From the NCBI GenBank assembly GCA_016199405.1, contig JACQGS010000103.1:1-15838 (forward strand): a stretch of 15,838 nucleotides of DNA, given 5' to 3'. The notes under the pieces were generated by a model that worked only from the letters and a program-made list of their open reading frames with translations, was not told the DNA's origin and searched no databases. Of the stretch, positions 8,368 through 14,828 are shown piece after piece (positions within the stretch are counted from its first letter, which is position 1; the number at the start of each line of letters is the position of its first letter). A program made the position numbers and the translations under genes. This stretch comes from Chloroflexota bacterium. Its GTDB lineage: Bacteria > Chloroflexota > Anaerolineae > UBA4142.

Positions 8368-9347
8368 TTGGATGAACGAATCCGCGGGTCAAGAATGGGG
8401 TAAAGCAAATCCGCTGCCATATTCGCGACGACGTATGCCACCGCAATGATGAGCGTGATGCCCATGATGATATAGTACTCGCGCGCGGTGAAGGCATCCA
8501 AAGCCAACTGCCCGACTCCGGGGATGCCAAACCAATTCTCGACCAAGAAGGATCCCTCGACCAAACCGCCGATACTCAAGGTGAGAATCGTTGCGATCGG
8601 AATCAGCGCGTTCCGCATCGCGTGCCGCAGAAGCACCATCCGCTCGCGCAATCCTTTGGCGCGCGCGGTGCGAACGTAATCCTGCCCCAACGTTTCGATA
8701 ATCCCCGCGCGCATCTGCCGCGTGAGCACCGCAACAATGCCGAGCGATTCGATCAATATCGGCAACAGCACTTTGGTGCTCAGAATCCCATCCCAGTGAC
8801 CACCGACCATTGGTAAGAACGGACCAATCGCGAATTGGAGGTTCGCAGCATTGAGCACAAGATCGTGACGTCGGGAAAAAATGAACGTTAGAAACGGAAG
8901 CAGAAAGAGGAGTGGAATCGAAACCGCAATCAGCGAGAGGAAGCGGACGGAATAATCAAACCATGAATTACGCGTGAGACCGGCGAGCAACCCCAAGGGT
9001 ATGCCGACGATAACTCCAACCACCAACGCGGCAATATTCAACTGAATCGTCACGGGGAGGCGCTCCGCAATAATTCTACCTACGGGTTGGTCGCGGTACT
9101 TGACCAAGCCATAACCGAAATCGCCTTGCACCGCCTTGAAGACGTAGTTGAAGTACTGCTGATAAACTGGTTGGTCAAAGCCATATTCCGCTTTGATCCG
9201 CTCAATGGTCTCCGGATTCGCCTTCAATCCGACCATGATATTAATCGGATTCCCTGGACCATATAAACCCAGGAAGAAAGTAAGAATCGAGACAAAAAAG
9301 AGCACGACCGGTAACCATACGAGCCGCCGCGCAAGAAAGGTCGCCAT
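8364..9347 (-). CDS. dppB: Peptide ABC transporter permease, DppB/OppB type (first permease pair)
   Basis: A 327-residue membrane permease of normal family length. First membrane segment about 10-29 followed by PGNPI. A periplasmic loop ends at the conserved QGDFGYG. Further membrane segments lie between about 100 and 325. The EAA loop is at about 223-250 (DYVRTARAKGLRERMVLLRH then RNALIP), and the C-terminus is LDPRIRSSK. ATG 9347 has AGGTGGG about 9 bases upstream, which overlaps the stop codon of the 54-aa peptide gene. This spacing links the small gene to the permease as one translated unit. Confidence 0.95.
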   Translation of the reverse strand: MATFLARRLVWLPVVLFFVSILTFFLGLYGPGNPINIMVGLKANPETIERIKAEYGFDQPVYQQYFNYVFKAVQGDFGYGLVKYRDQPVGRIIAERLPVTIQLNIAALVVGVIVGIPLGLLAGLTRNSWFDYSVRFLSLIAVSIPLLFLLPFLTFIFSRRHDLVLNAANLQFAIGPFLPMVGGHWDGILSTKVLLPILIESLGIVAVLTRQMRAGIIETLGQDYVRTARAKGLRERMVLLRHAMRNALIPIATILTLSIGGLVEGSFLVENWFGIPGVGQLALDAFTAREYYIIMGITLIIAVAYVVANMAADLLYPILDPRIRSSK

Positions 9348-9361
9348 TGGCTTGAACCCAC

Positions 9362-9526
9362 CTAATTTCCGAAGAATACCCAGAAGATGAACGCCTCGAT
9401 GATGACTTGTGTGATCCAGAAGATAAACATCCAGCGGATAAGGTCAGCCTTCATTTGCCTCATGTCTGCATGCAGTGCGGCATAGGATTCTGCCAATCCG
9501 CTTTCGAATTCCTCTTTGACAGGCAT
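9362..9526 (-). CDS. Small coiled-coil plus single-span membrane protein before dppB
   Basis: A 54-residue protein. ATG 9526 is chosen because GAGGT (9537-9541) lies 10 bases upstream; longer in-frame starts (GTG 9577, an ATG in the loop) fall inside the hairpin at 9542-9584 and are unlikely. Residues 1-30 form a polar, probably helical segment (ESYAALHADMRQMKADLIRW) and 32-52 a hydrophobic, aromatic-rich span (MFIFWITQVIIEAFIFWVFF). This resembles the C-terminal end of the DUF1640-like proteins, which have a coiled coil followed by one membrane helix (family recollection). Stop to dppB start is only 14 bases, and the dppB Shine-Dalgarno overlaps the stop. It may be a real small accessory peptide or the surviving tail of a longer protein. 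Confidence 0.6.
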   Translation of the reverse strand: MPVKEEFESGLAESYAALHADMRQMKADLIRWMFIFWITQVIIEAFIFWVFFGN

Positions 9527-9541
9527 CGTCACGTCAACCTC

Positions 9542-9584
9542 GTGTCGAGTGACGGGGAACATCTCGTTCCCCGTCACTCGACAC
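9542..9584 (-). promoter_or_regulatory. Perfect 19-bp hairpin right after the SBP2 stop codon
   Basis: Arms at 9542-9560 and 9566-9584 are perfectly complementary over 19 bp around a 5-base loop. The stem begins 2 bases after the SBP2 stop and ends directly at the GAGGT ribosome-binding site of the 54-aa peptide gene. No T-run follows on the minus strand, so it is probably an mRNA stabiliser or attenuator between the binding-protein gene and the rest of the operon, not a full terminator. Confidence 0.8.
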
Positions 9585-9586
9585 TC

Positions 9587-11299
9587 TTACTTGCTGAGCG
9601 ACATGTATTTGAGGCGCGGGATGATCAGTGGAGGATAGATCGCGCCTTTGACGTACGATTTGGTCAACACGTACGTTCGCGAGAAAACCATTGGCAAGAC
9701 CGGCACATCCGCCAAAATCTGCTGCTCCGCCTGCGAGTAGAGTTTGAAACGCGTGGCGGAGTCTTTTTCCAAACCGGCTTGCTCCAGCAATTGATCAACC
9801 TGCTTGTTCGAGTAGCCGCCCCAGTTTTCGTTGCTGCCGGTCTTGAACAGAATTTCGAGGAAATTCTGGGGATCGGCATAGTCCGCGATCCAGCCGGTGT
9901 CGAACATTTGGTACTGGATGTTCGCCGGATCGTGCAATTGTCCGAGGAACGTCGCCCAATCGGTTTGCTGAATCGAGATGTTGATGCCGAGATTTTCTTT
10001 GAGCATCGCGGTCATCGCTTGAATGTTTTCCGCGGACGCGCCGCCGCCGCCGACGGTGAACCATGTGATCTCGGGCAATTTGCCGGCATATTTGGAATCC
10101 GCCAAAAGTTTTTTGGCTTGCGCCGGATCATATTTGATTTTGTTTTGCGGATCGGAATAGCCGGGCATGCCGGGCGGCAGAATCGATTCGGCGAGAATCG
10201 GAATCTTGCGATAAACCACGTCCACAATCTTTTGGCGATCAATTGCCATCGCAAACGCTTGCCGCACTTTGAGATCGTCAAACGGTGGTTTGCGGACATT
10301 GAACACGACGAAGAACGTGCTCAGTTCCGGATAGACCGTGAGTTCTTTGTTCAACGGGCTTGCCGGATCGGTCACGCGCTCGATGTCGGTTTGTCCCACG
10401 TACGCCGCGTCGAGATCGCCGTTTTCGTACATGGTCATGAATGATCCGCCGCCGAGAATGAATTCGATCTCTTCAATTTTTGGCTTCGGTTCGAGATGGT
10501 AGTTGTCGTTGCGGGCGAGAATGATGCGCTGACCCCGGACATACTCTTTTAACTTGAATGGTCCCGTGCCGTTCGGTTTGTCCGTCCACGTTCTGCCGCC
10601 GCGTTCGACATTGTTCTTGTCGACGACAAACGCGGTGGGGAAGGTCAGCTTGGCGAGGAAATAAGTTTTCGGCGCGTCAATCGTGATCTGCAATGTGTAA
10701 TCGTCGACGACCGTCACGCCGCTCACCGCGGAGGCTTTGCGGCTCAATTTTTCTTTCACGCCGACAATGTCGCCCAGATACGTATCGGCGGTCGGTGAGG
10801 TCGTCGCCGGGTTCGCGGCGCGTTCGATCGAATACTTGAAATCTTGCGCCGTTACGGGACGACCGTCGTGAAATTTGGCGTCCTTGCGAATCGAAAATGT
10901 ATAAACCTTGCGATCATCACTGACGCTCCATTTTTCAGCGAGGTCCGCAGTGACTTTGAGATTCTGATCGAGGGTGACGAGTCCGCTAAAAAGTTCGACC
11001 ACATACACGGCGGATTCGGCATCCGAGGTTAACGCCGGATCTAATGTGGGTGGATCGCCCGTGCCGGGCAAATGCAAAGCATTCTGGTTCGTTGTCCCAC
11101 TTCCGCCCGTTGACGGTGCGCGTGTCGGTGCGACCCCGGTTCTGCCGGGAACTGCCGTCGCTTGCGCGACTGGACCCACCGATGGCTGTCCGAGAAATAC
11201 GAGCAACAATCCGGCACCGACACAAATCGCGCCCACCAGCGCGACCACCAGGACGACCACCAGAATTATTAGACCGCGATTACTGCCTTCTTTCGACAT
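9587..11299 (-). CDS. Peptide ABC transporter substrate-binding protein, membrane-anchored (SBP2, SBP_bac_5 family)
   Basis: A 570-residue binding protein for peptides or similar oligomeric solutes. The start is fixed by AGGAGGT (11304-11310) 4 bases before ATG. The N-terminus has a short charged cytoplasmic part (MSKEGSNRG), one long hydrophobic helix (about 9-36), and a Thr/Pro/Gly linker to about 73. The only cysteine there (GAICVG) has no lipobox, so the protein is probably held by an uncleaved helix, unlike SBP1 and SBP3. Domain marks: GDPPTLDPALTSDAES near 80-95, the KDAKFHDGRPVTAQDFKYSI block, NGTGPFKLKEYVRGQ, VRQAFAMAIDRQKIV and DTGWIADYADPQNFLEILF. It has its own promoter and heads the operon that continues with the 54-aa peptide, dppB, dppC and the ATPases. 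Confidence 0.94.
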   Translation of the reverse strand: MSKEGSNRGLIILVVVLVVALVGAICVGAGLLLVFLGQPSVGPVAQATAVPGRTGVAPTRAPSTGGSGTTNQNALHLPGTGDPPTLDPALTSDAESAVYVVELFSGLVTLDQNLKVTADLAEKWSVSDDRKVYTFSIRKDAKFHDGRPVTAQDFKYSIERAANPATTSPTADTYLGDIVGVKEKLSRKASAVSGVTVVDDYTLQITIDAPKTYFLAKLTFPTAFVVDKNNVERGGRTWTDKPNGTGPFKLKEYVRGQRIILARNDNYHLEPKPKIEEIEFILGGGSFMTMYENGDLDAAYVGQTDIERVTDPASPLNKELTVYPELSTFFVVFNVRKPPFDDLKVRQAFAMAIDRQKIVDVVYRKIPILAESILPPGMPGYSDPQNKIKYDPAQAKKLLADSKYAGKLPEITWFTVGGGGASAENIQAMTAMLKENLGINISIQQTDWATFLGQLHDPANIQYQMFDTGWIADYADPQNFLEILFKTGSNENWGGYSNKQVDQLLEQAGLEKDSATRFKLYSQAEQQILADVPVLPMVFSRTYVLTKSYVKGAIYPPLIIPRLKYMSLSK

Positions 11300-11398
11300 T
11301 GAGACCTCCTCCCTTTCCTTGCGCGTTCGCGCGCGAAACTAGTCTATTGATTCTTACGTGAGATCGTTGCGTTTAGTTTCGTCACTTCCAACGCGCCG

Positions 11399-11441
11399 AT
11401 TGCAGTTGCGCAATGTTACACAGAGTTGGCTTTGTTGTCAA
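11399..11441 (-). promoter_or_regulatory. Promoter of the SBP2 operon with an inverted repeat at the start site
   Basis: On the minus strand, a consensus -35 box TTGACA (11436-11441) and -10 box TAACAT (11413-11418) are separated by exactly 17 bases. Directly downstream, ATTGC-N6-GCAAT (11399-11414) forms an inverted repeat that overlaps the end of the -10 box and the likely start site, and contains the palindrome TTGCGCAA. This is a plausible repressor operator. The leader to the SBP2 start is about 106 bases, and no known riboswitch pattern was recognised in it. Confidence 0.75.
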
Positions 11442-11461
11442 GACGGAGGCAAAAGGACTAT

Positions 11462-13129
11462 TTATTCGATTCGCCATGTTTCAAACCGTTCGTAGCCGTC
11501 GGTGATTGCAAATGTCCGTTTGAGTTCGGGACGCGACAGCGTCGCGCGTTCCGCCCACCAGAGCGGCAAGATCACGGCATTGTCTTCCGCGATAATTTTT
11601 TCTGCGGCGCGATAGAGCGCGCGGCGGCGCGTCACATCCGTTTCGCGCGTAGCACTCTCGATCAGCCGGTCGAAGGGCGGATGGTTCCAGCGTGCGACAT
11701 TGTCCGGCGCATTCGAACGGAAAACATTCTCGAGAAAATTCGACGCGTCCGGCACGTACGCGCACCAGCCCAGCCGATACAACTGGGGCGGATCTTCGCG
11801 CAAAGTCTGCAGATAGCCCTTCCAATCCAGCGATTTGACGGTGATCTCCGCGCCGAGATTCGTTTTCCACATTTGCGCGGCGGCTTCCGCGATGCGTTCG
11901 TGCGTATCGTTTGTATTGATCGCGAGTGTGATCGGCGGTAATTTTTTTTTGTCATAGCCGGCTTGCCGCAAGAAATCGCGCGCGAGCGGCGCATTGAACG
12001 CGATGCCGAGCGTTTCGGAAATTTCGGGCGATGCCAAAATGCCGGGGCGCGTGAACCAGCGCGCCGGCTCGCCCAATTTCACTTGCGAACTCACGATCAC
12101 CTCGCGGTCAAGCGCGGCAGTGAACGCTTTGCGGACGAGCACGTCGTTGAAGGGCGGCTTGTTCAAGTTGAATCCGTAATAATGCGTGCACCCCGTCGGC
12201 GTAAGCCGTAGATTTTTGGCAAACAACGGATCGTCTTTCAATCGATCGAGATCGCTGGGCGTAAGCCCGCCGTACGGATCCAATGAATCGAGATTGCCGT
12301 TCTGAAATTGATCGAGCGCGGTCGCGGTGTCGGCGATCATCGCCAAACGAATGCGCTCGATGCGAACGCTCTCGGCGGCATACCAGAGCGGATTTTTTTT
12401 CAAAATGATTTCGCGATTGTGCGACCAGCGTTCGAGGACATAGGGACCATTCGTCCAGAGCGCGCCCGGCTCCGTCCACGCGGATCCGCCGGCATCGACG
12501 ACTTCGCGCGGAACGACGCGCACGAGCCAAACGCTGACGATGCTCGGAAAATCGCTCGCCGGGCGCGTCAGCGTAAACCGAACCGTAGAATCATCGCTCG
12601 CCTGCACGCCCAGCGCGAGAAATAATTTTTCAAAATCCGCCGCGCTGATTTTTTGCGGATCGCTCCCGCGCAAGTCTTCCGCCCCGCGAATCAGCGGCGC
12701 AAATGTTGGCGCGAACGACGAGTTGAGCCGCGGATCAAAAAGCCGGCGGACGCTGTAAACTACATCGTGCGCGTTCACCGCGCGTTTCGTTTCGAATCGT
12801 TCGGTCGTGGGCACATAGCGCACCCACACGGCGTCGGGGCGCAATTTGAATTCCCAAATCAAACCATCGGCAGAAACTGCCCACGATGCGGCGAGCGCGG
12901 GTTGCGGCGCGGCGCTCGCGGCATCCGTGTCGACGAGCGAGAGAAAAAGCATCCGCGCGATTTGTTGCGCGCCCGGATCGCTGGCGAGCGCGGGATCAAG
13001 CGTTGCCGGTTCGAGACCGAGATTGAGGCGCAAATCGCGCGCAATCGTTTGCGCGGTGGAGCGGCAGGAGAGGAGGGTGAGGGAGTATGTGAGTATGAGC
13101 GTGAAGAGAAACGCGCGGAGAAATTTCAT
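11462..13129 (-). CDS. Peptide ABC transporter substrate-binding lipoprotein (SBP1, SBP_bac_5 family)
   Basis: A 555-residue binding protein, paralogous to SBP2 and SBP3. The lipoprotein signal ends in LLSC with Cys at residue 22, followed by a shorter linker than in SBP3. Family marks: LGLEPATLDPALASDPGAQ near 37-55, the WEFKLRPDAVWV and NAHDVVYSVRRLFDP blocks, TNGPYVLERWSHNREIIL, YYGFNLNKPPFNDVLVRKAF and LGWCAYVPDASNFLENVF. No Shine-Dalgarno precedes ATG 13129, and an extended -10 promoter ends 7 bases upstream, so the mRNA seems leaderless. Codons contain two long A-runs (A9 at 11942-11950 and A8 at 12393-12400) in an intact frame. It sits between the M28 peptidase gene and SBP2. No hairpin follows it, in contrast to SBP2 and SBP3. 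Ligand unknown. Confidence 0.93.
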   Translation of the reverse strand: MKFLRAFLFTLILTYSLTLLSCRSTAQTIARDLRLNLGLEPATLDPALASDPGAQQIARMLFLSLVDTDAASAAPQPALAASWAVSADGLIWEFKLRPDAVWVRYVPTTERFETKRAVNAHDVVYSVRRLFDPRLNSSFAPTFAPLIRGAEDLRGSDPQKISAADFEKLFLALGVQASDDSTVRFTLTRPASDFPSIVSVWLVRVVPREVVDAGGSAWTEPGALWTNGPYVLERWSHNREIILKKNPLWYAAESVRIERIRLAMIADTATALDQFQNGNLDSLDPYGGLTPSDLDRLKDDPLFAKNLRLTPTGCTHYYGFNLNKPPFNDVLVRKAFTAALDREVIVSSQVKLGEPARWFTRPGILASPEISETLGIAFNAPLARDFLRQAGYDKKKLPPITLAINTNDTHERIAEAAAQMWKTNLGAEITVKSLDWKGYLQTLREDPPQLYRLGWCAYVPDASNFLENVFRSNAPDNVARWNHPPFDRLIESATRETDVTRRRALYRAAEKIIAEDNAVILPLWWAERATLSRPELKRTFAITDGYERFETWRIE

Positions 13130-13136
13130 TGCGGGG

Positions 13137-13145
13137 ATTATAGCA
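13137..13145 (-). promoter_or_regulatory. Extended -10 promoter giving a leaderless SBP1 transcript
   Basis: The minus strand reads TGCTATAAT (extended -10 with a perfect TATAAT), then CCCCGCA, then the ATG of SBP1. Transcription beginning 7-8 bases after the -10 box would start at or one base before the ATG. At 17-base spacing the -35 hexamer is a poor AATACA, which is common where the extended -10 is present. The box lies in the 25-base gap after the M28 stop codon. Confidence 0.65.
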
Positions 13146-13154
13146 TACCTGTAT

Positions 13155-14144
13155 CTACTTGTATTTCATTATCAACTCATACGCCAAGTCCAAATTGTTT
13201 TCATTCAGCAACTCGACGCGATCCGCCGGCGTGTGCCACGTTTGCTGTAAATAGTACATATCGTCGCCGCTGACTGTGACGGTGGGAATCTTGTTCGCTT
13301 GGAAAATATTTGAATCGCTCCGCGCGGTAAAGCGTTCGTACACCACCATGCTCGATTGCGCGCGCAGCAGATCGGCGACGAGCCGCGCGTCCGGCTGAGG
13401 ATACGCCGCGCTCGCGCGCAATGCCGCGCCGTCGTACGCGAGGTCGCCGACGAGCGGCAGCCAAAACGCAAAGCCGGGCGTTTCGGCGGAGGGACGAATT
13501 GCGAGTTTGCCGCGTCCAAGATTATCAAAATTGATGATCGCATCAATTCGCAAATTATTTGTGCGCGCGTACTCGACAAATGCCGCCGCGCCGTACAGCC
13601 CGCGCTCTTCCTCGCCGGTAAACAAAAACGCGCGCTGATTCATCTCTCCGCGCCGCGCGAGATCGCCGACAGCCGCGAGTAGCACGCTGACCGCCGCGGT
13701 GTTATCGGATGCGCCTTGATAGTTCGCGTCATCGTACAGTTTGTCGTAATGCGCGGAGAAAAGGGTGAGCGGCGCCGAGGCATCTTGGTAGATGAAGAGA
13801 TTGTTTGTTGGAAACTGGAGGTTGGAAGTTGGAGGTTGGATGTCGGGTGTTGGGCGAGGGTTGGAATCTGGACGTTGATATATTGGGATGCGAACGACGC
13901 GGAGATTCAGCCGCGCAAGTTGCGCCTCGATGTAGCGATATCGCTCTGGGTTGCGCAAGCGCACGAGATCGAAAACTGACGCGTAGCGTCCGTTCGGGTC
14001 GAGCGCGCGGGCGGGGATGGGCGAGTACGCGATGGCATCGCGCAGATAAAAGAAAATTCCTTCGTAGAGCGCGCGCGGGTTGGGGACCGCCAAAATCGCG
14101 ACGACTAATAACAAGAGTATGATCACATTTCGTTTGGTCTTCAT
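13155..14144 (-). CDS. Exported M28-family zinc aminopeptidase
   Basis: A 329-residue peptidase of the M28 (PA-less aminopeptidase) family. It removes amino acids from peptides using two zinc ions. Residues 1-6 are basic and 7-22 are a hydrophobic signal or anchor, so it works outside the membrane. The metal-ligand set is complete: His132 with Asp134 (SAHYDKLYDD), bridging Asp147 (QGASDNTAAV), the Glu pair 178-179 (FTGEEERGLYG), Asp207 (NFDNLGRG) and His304 (WHTPADRVE). Residues about 91-115 are a Pro/Asn/Thr-rich linker encoded by a heptamer repeat, inserted just before the catalytic His. No Shine-Dalgarno is visible, and the start lies 5 bases after a T-tract terminator. It precedes the peptide-importer genes on the same strand, which suits a supplier of substrates. 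Aminopeptidase versus another M28 substrate class is not resolved. Confidence 0.9.
   Translation of the reverse strand: MKTKRNVIILLLLVVAILAVPNPRALYEGIFFYLRDAIAYSPIPARALDPNGRYASVFDLVRLRNPERYRYIEAQLARLNLRVVRIPIYQRPDSNPRPTPDIQPPTSNLQFPTNNLFIYQDASAPLTLFSAHYDKLYDDANYQGASDNTAAVSVLLAAVGDLARRGEMNQRAFLFTGEEERGLYGAAAFVEYARTNNLRIDAIINFDNLGRGKLAIRPSAETPGFAFWLPLVGDLAYDGAALRASAAYPQPDARLVADLLRAQSSMVVYERFTARSDSNIFQANKIPTVTVSGDDMYYLQQTWHTPADRVELLNENNLDLAYELIMKYK
13814..13862. repeat. Degenerate heptamer tandem repeat (TTGGARG type) inside the M28 gene
   Basis: Seven consecutive 7-base units, actggag, gttggaa, gttggag, gttggat, gtcgggt, gttgggc, gagggtt, run without gaps, and weaker units may extend further to about 13880. 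Because 21 bases equal three heptamers and seven codons, the protein shows a 7-residue period (PTPDIQP, PTSNLQF, PTNNLFI). This resembles the short tandemly repeated heptamers known from cyanobacteria and seen in Chloroflexota. Confidence 0.75.
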
Positions 14145-14149
14145 CGGCT

Positions 14150-14193
14150 AAAACAAAATCGAGCCGTGCACGCGATTCCAGCGAACGGCTCGA
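14150..14193 (-). terminator. Terminator after the LysM-Nudix-GNAT cluster
   Basis: A 9-bp perfect stem TCGAGCCGT/ACGGCTCGA (14185-14193 with 14159-14167) surrounds a 17-base loop and is followed on the minus strand by TTTTGTTTT (14158-14150). This is a reasonable rho-independent terminator for the acetyltransferase gene upstream. The long loop makes it weaker than usual. The M28 start codon follows only 5 bases after the T-tract, and I could not identify a convincing M28 promoter. Confidence 0.6.
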
Positions 14194-14205
14194 CTCTCAG
14201 TTGCG

Positions 14206-14247
14206 AATTACCAATTACCATTTACCACTTACGCCTCACGCATTACG
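14206..14247. repeat. Degenerate heptamer tandem repeat (AATTACC type) at the 3' end of the GNAT gene
   Basis: Six exact 7-base units follow one another: aattacc, aattacc, atttacc, acttacg, cctcacg, cattacg. On the minus strand they encode the last residues VMREA and the TAA stop of the acetyltransferase and continue into the intergenic space. It is a different heptamer family from the one in the M28 gene. Confidence 0.75.
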
Positions 14248-14828
14248 GATTCCATTTCAACACGGAGCGGCAACCAGGCGTGCTGTGCCATAAAATCAGC
14301 GCGTGTTATTTCCATTTCAATGCCATCGAACTCGCCGAGGTCGGGCATAAATTTCCGGACGATGCCTGCCGTTCGAAAACCGCACGCGGCAAAGGCTTTG
14401 ATCGCGCGTTGGTTGTCTGGGAATGTCAAAAGGAAAATTCGCTCGAGCGGCGTGGTCTCGAACAAATAATGCGACAGCGTTGTCACCGCGTCGCGGCCAT
14501 AACCGCGGCTCCAATTGTTGGGTTCTCCAATCACGATGCCCAACTCGCCTTCGCGCGCGCGCCAGTCAATCGCGAAACAGCCGATGCGCCCGACCAATTC
14601 GCCCGCGCGCGTCAAAATAAAAAACGCTTGGCGCTCGGAGTTCGGTTGTCGTTGATCGTGGCGCATGCGTTCCGCAAATTCGCGAAACGAAAGATCGGTC
14701 GGCACACCGCCGCTCCACCGCAACAATTCAGCATCGCTGCTCCATTGATAAACGCGCGCGATTTCTGCGTCGCTGATCGGATCGGCAAACGGCCGCAGCC
14801 CCACCTGCGCGCCCCACGCGACGATCAT
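14229..14828 (-). CDS. GNAT-family N-acetyltransferase (RimJ/RimL-like)
   Basis: A 199-residue cytoplasmic acetyltransferase that would move acetyl from acetyl-CoA to an amine; the acceptor is unknown. ATG 14828 was chosen because it overlaps the Nudix stop as ATGA and has GAAGG 4 bases upstream; the longer open frame only reads through the Nudix gene. Motif A with the acetyl-CoA pyrophosphate loop is at about 96-114 (LGIVIGEPNNWSRGYGRDA), and motif B includes DNQRAIKAFAACGFR (138-152), as in RimJ/RimL-type proteins. The catalytic fold appears complete by about residue 180. The tail after that is not conserved-looking, and its last five residues and stop codon come from the heptamer repeat. 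Translationally coupled to the Nudix gene. Confidence 0.88.
   Translation of the reverse strand: MIVAWGAQVGLRPFADPISDAEIARVYQWSSDAELLRWSGGVPTDLSFREFAERMRHDQRQPNSERQAFFILTRAGELVGRIGCFAIDWRAREGELGIVIGEPNNWSRGYGRDAVTTLSHYLFETTPLERIFLLTFPDNQRAIKAFAACGFRTAGIVRKFMPDLGEFDGIEMEITRADFMAQHAWLPLRVEMESVMREA

Noticed and set aside
7418..8530. A 370-codon open frame on the minus strand
   Set aside because: It is a shifted frame over the dppC and dppB genes, both of which have unmistakable permease motifs and an ATGA junction in the accepted frames.
9527..9577. GTG 9577 as the start of the 54-aa peptide
   Set aside because: The codon and most of the added residues lie inside the perfect hairpin, which would block initiation; ATG 9526 has its own GAGGT.
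9407..10444. A 345-codon open frame on the plus strand
   Set aside because: It lies opposite SBP2 and the 54-aa gene, runs through the hairpin, and has a composition typical of antisense reading of a GC-rich gene.
11300..11405. Riboswitch in the SBP2 leader
   Set aside because: No conserved core of a known riboswitch class could be recognised; only a short TTCGCGCGCGAA palindrome is present.
13814..14247. CRISPR-like array
   Set aside because: The repeats are 7-base degenerate units without spacers, in two unrelated families, and no cas gene is near.
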